NCBI GenBank assembly: GCA_900554945.1
Contig: USJN01000005.1
Location: 1-16,478 of the forward strand
Length of the DNA stretch: 16,478 bases
Source: an uncultured Coriobacteriaceae bacterium
GTDB lineage: Bacteria > Actinomycetota > Coriobacteriia > Coriobacteriales > Eggerthellaceae
Direction of reading: 5' to 3'
This document shows positions 15,801 through 16,478 of this stretch, one piece after another. The notes beneath the pieces were generated by a model, which was given only the letters and a program-made list of their open reading frames with translations, made no database searches and had not been told where the DNA came from. The position numbers were made by a program, and so were the translations under genes. Position 1 is the stretch's first letter; every line of letters starts with the position of its first letter.

Positions 15801-16141
15801 AGCGCCGAGAACGCCGTGAGGAAATCTGCCTCGGAGCTTTTCTCGATCGTTATCGTTCCATCGGCGCCCGTCAAGTTGATGCCCTCAGTCGACACCGTCT
15901 TATCAGTCCAGATGAGGCCGACGCTCTGGGTCGAGTAGTCCAGACCCCAGTCCCTCCACGAGCTTGCCGTGTTGGGGTCGGCCACCGTGTGCTTATCACC
16001 TGCGGCATAGGGCGTGGGGCTCACGCCCGACGCGCCCGATCCCGCAGAAGCGCCTTCATCGGCGAACGAAAGCGTCGGCATGCCGACAGTCAGCGCAAGA
16101 AGCGCTGAAAGTAAGATGTTACGAATCTTGGTGCGTTTCAT
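9872..16141 (-). CDS. Giant vWA/pilin-repeat surface protein with C-terminal cell-wall anchor
   Basis: A 2089-residue secreted protein, probably an adhesin or pilus-type subunit. It has a signal peptide (1-27, LSFA before D28). A vWA domain (about 125-390) has a complete MIDAS site: DASGS 135-139, Thr241 and TDG with Asp269. A region of unclear fold follows (about 395-700). Then come nine isopeptide-type domains, one DUF7601-like and eight of the Spy0128/FctA type. Each has a Lys, an internal Y/F-x-x-x-E and a closing F-x-N; Lys-Asn pairs are 711-830, 848-990, 1005-1143, 1162-1284, 1299-1420, 1439-1559, 1576-1791, 1814-1913 and 1928-2026. The C-terminus is FAKTGD (2047-2052), a hydrophobic helix (about 2054-2078) and a basic tail, i.e. 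a sorting-signal layout without LPXTG. Start ATG 16141 has GGAGG seven nt upstream. No sortase gene is in the window. The ligand is unknown. Confidence 0.93.
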   Translation of the reverse strand: MKRTKIRNILLSALLALTVGMPTLSFADEGASAGSGASGVSPTPYAAGDKHTVADPNTASSWRDWGLDYSTQSVGLIWTDKTVSTEGINLTGADGTITIEKSSEADFLTAFSALSSTSNLKSKIAQPLDIVLVLDASGSMDDPMGNGDSTKRIDALKVAANSFIDEIAKQNANISDPAQQHQVSLVKFSGDKSNQVGNGTYRKGGYTYNFSQVMKNLTSCVGSSADELKSTVNAISPAGSTRADYGLELAAGQTSGRENAKKIVVFFTDGSPTSSSGFEDGVAGDAVSAAKSMKDAGATIYSVGIFSGANPVADPANSGTSDENKFMHAVSSNYPTASYSWQNGQWPWESGRWVWNFGARAADSDFYKAASNAADLKTLFDKISQEITSSTGLPTEVQQGYDPSTSGYITFTDQLGDYMKVDSFTTIVFAKQLFQNPVKSTSGNVDTYTFSGEAGNVLYPSGNLSSIVITVTKSDNLATGDLVEVKIPAALIPLRHFQIDESASTGSVDLTFPIRVFFESSVKEGMESALANPDATLAAYIEANTTDNGVAFHANKWSGGEDGDVAATFTPAKSNSYYYMTEETPIYTDEACTVPAKGALSADGTYYYQRSWYDIDNGKATLQSGAIQFSGNIPESWLGYIGTDASGNAVFKAGTPRFTYINELRTVKSDNPTATAATVLNPVWSGSNVACHLGNNGKLVVEKPGTLAISKSLVVPEGYDRAEFGNDTFTFTIEIDKAEGQEFPAEVRDANNEPVGDAFTITFDNNGKATHSLKDGETLYIRGLSAGWEYLVSEQPTTGFDQIAPAENNDPQAATGTIAAGAQAKAEFTNAYRPSGTLDNDDALAVKKVLTGRSWTDNDAFRFILTPVTDNAPMPLDENGEPVGALTLTKQDLTDGGYAAGTFGNITYTKPGTYVYEISEDQTVGAGAGMSLSQARYRVVVTVTDVLAGQGDNAIHQGILNVSSVMVQIYDDGGASIQSDDGVDAATFTNEFAAREAKWNPAVKKEYTDNSGANPLARGKFNFRIEPVLNDNPMPKNPIGAVNADGSVEFEDIVFTGAMIGNSFEYRITEVVQDGAGNWINVADADESLLQTGMIYDESTWVVRVDITSEVVDNEQVVVWTASYRLADAAQGSQAESFATFRNSYTPTPVSVPAEDFAAGTKTLTGRDMLPNETFGFVLLPGDDATQSAIANGAVRLTSTDAVALRGTNGQAVDFSFGDAAFTKPGTYTFMVRENSWNSQRIPDDGTQGMTFDRHTATIVVTVTDNNGVLAATRTVENSLDFTNRYTAEGDYAGLVLSKTLNGRDMGQGEFTFHIAGTNDAAAALLGGDGTRTFVNSEPRAAGVAYEATLLTDLHFTQDDAGKTFTFDVYENVPSVGVPGMTYDKTIHSVAINVASDNAGALVITTTVDGAAGNKVSFTNTYAADPATFDTQAGFGLYKVLEGRDWEANDAFSFLLEPLTMGAPLPGDTMVTVGADMVDPATGHAPISFGDITFNQAGVYKYRVTEANAGHIIGGVQYSSNVAEFTVTVTDVDQNGVHTGKLEATAQLTTTPNTREFTNVAGFEYDDNQIPVNAFKRFVNNSAVEMPDMTGLFTFELTAAEANAPMPTAKTAHNGADGSVDFGVITFDASLFDSGPIVINSAPAAKSAASESNAAGKAAASDVPAADAAAASAAGASGADAGDAAKGEGSAPADAGAAPAADAAAAPAVNAAAKPASDGPTTDNPPADANTLVFHYTITEKAGGHADVANDPNPAFTFEVTVTRGNDGNVTARVTNVQDYVKGTPLRTFTNTYTYTPPIIPDPDPIFAAPVAKKILEGRALVAGEFSFELLENGKVVSTGTNDADGNVVFSDIEFTEAGTHIYTMREIGAGTTAAGVTYDATTYQVTADVVEIDNELRVDFAIDGVDGAVFKNAYKAKGTTVIIGATKTLEGRTLAAGEFTFKLTGADGRTYEAKNAADGRIEFPAIDFDKVGTYDFTLVEMNDGQTGITYDGRSYKVTVVVTDDGKGNLVANVTWPNGTPPTFKNTYTKPVPAVTPGTPGKPPARFAKTGDTAMPIACVAALTILAAGAVGAAAFGALRKREKGDKRQ
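10955..11221 (-). repeat. Ala-rich low-complexity insert within pilin domain 6 of the giant protein
   Basis: It encodes residues 1641-1729 of the surface protein, made almost only of Ala, Ser, Gly, Asp, Pro and Lys in irregular short repeats of the AAPAADAAAAPA kind. It sits between the Lys1576 half and the YTITE/FTNTY half of domain 6, which explains why that domain spans 215 residues from Lys to Asn instead of about 120. There is no frameshift. Confidence 0.8.
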
Positions 16142-16236
16142 GATGAAACCTCCGTCCCACTTGTCTCGGGGTCTTCATGTGCTCGATACTGTCTCGCGCC
16201 AGAAACGGCACCCTTCCTATTCCCGTCTCCATTCAT
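16138..16236 (-). CDS. Possible 32-residue leader ORF overlapping the giant gene start
   Basis: ATG 16236 is preceded by the purine-rich GAGGAGAGGAGAA, a strong SD. The frame runs 32 codons and its TGA overlaps the giant gene ATG as ATGA, a typical translational-coupling junction. The peptide starts MNGDGNRKGAV, is hydrophilic, and has no signal or membrane segment and no run of one amino acid that would suggest attenuation. The giant gene has its own strong SD (GGAGG) inside this ORF. It could be a regulatory leader peptide or a chance frame; I do not recognise it. Confidence 0.35.
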   Translation of the reverse strand: MNGDGNRKGAVSGARQYRAHEDPETSGTEVSS

Positions 16237-16478
16237 TTCTCCTCTCCTCGTATACGCGCATCGACTTGCGCACTACTACCCTTCCATCATGAGGGGAAGC
16301 GAGCGAGAGGGTAACGTTCGTAGATGCGCAAGGGGGTTTCGTATATACGAAACCCCCTTTGTGAGTTTTACCCGTCTATTCGCATCGACGGTCCGCATTT
16401 TCGAAAAGGAATAGGACGCGAAGCATCCCAATTTGCGGCGATTTCGGCGACTCGGCCAAAATGTCCCCCTTGAAAGGG
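16237..16478. other. Upstream region of the giant gene
   Basis: Apart from the palindrome at 16330-16359 I see no gene. The nonamer CGCATCGAC occurs at 16257-16265 and 16381-16389, and GCGCA-type half sites recur around 16256-16275 and 16326-16330. No promoter with two good hexamers stands out on the - strand, so the promoter of the surface gene is not assigned. Confidence 0.4.
16330..16359. repeat. 30-bp perfect palindrome upstream of the giant gene
   Basis: The arms AAGGGGGTTTCGTAT and ATACGAAACCCCCTT are exact inverse complements with no spacer (centre between 16344 and 16345). On RNA this folds into a stem of about 13 bp with a tiny loop. T-runs on both sides are short, so it could be a bidirectional terminator for a gene to the right of the window or a dyad operator for the surface protein gene. 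Confidence 0.6.

Overview
This is a GC-rich chromosomal window that fits an actinobacterium, most likely a Coriobacteriia/Eggerthellaceae-type host. That placement is inference. It rests on high GC, a perfect 14-bp actinobacterial-type parS palindrome, a tadA promoter that looks leaderless, and a giant secreted protein combining a von Willebrand A (vWA) domain with streptococcal-pilin-type repeats. Nothing in the window looks like a phage, transposon or CRISPR array.

Layout. Positions 1-1898 (+) hold a promoter, a glycine riboswitch leader with a visible candidate ribosome-binding-site switch, and an AGCS-family sodium:alanine/glycine symporter. A terminator whose 3' arm carries the next -35 box leads into a MATE efflux pump (2079-3506, +). 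A bidirectional terminator separates it from a leftward block (3593-7063, -). Read in its own direction, that block is a DUF2207 membrane protein, an EamA/DMT permease and a shikimate-kinase-family protein; the last two overlap by 28 nt. A tRNA-Ser(GCU) with its own terminator (7127-7254, +) is divergent from this block.

A second leftward cluster (7564-9667, -) reads tadA, ispE, then a small membrane protein. tadA and ispE share an ATGA overlap and the next gap is 8 nt. The 5' part of ispE, or the gap before it depending on the true start, carries the parS site, so the window probably lies near the replication origin.

The right 6.3 kb (9872-16141, -) is one 2089-residue surface protein: signal peptide, vWA domain with a MIDAS metal site, nine isopeptide-type beta domains each with a Lys/Glu/Asn triad, and a C-terminal anchor that reads FAKTGD instead of LPXTG. 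One domain is interrupted by an 89-residue Ala-rich insert. A possible 32-codon leader ORF overlaps its start codon, and a 30-bp perfect palindrome lies further upstream.

Strongest leads for follow-up: the parS site, the domain architecture and odd anchor of the giant protein, the half-aptamer plus ribosome-binding-site switch before the symporter, and the kinase lacking the canonical shikimate-binding arginine.
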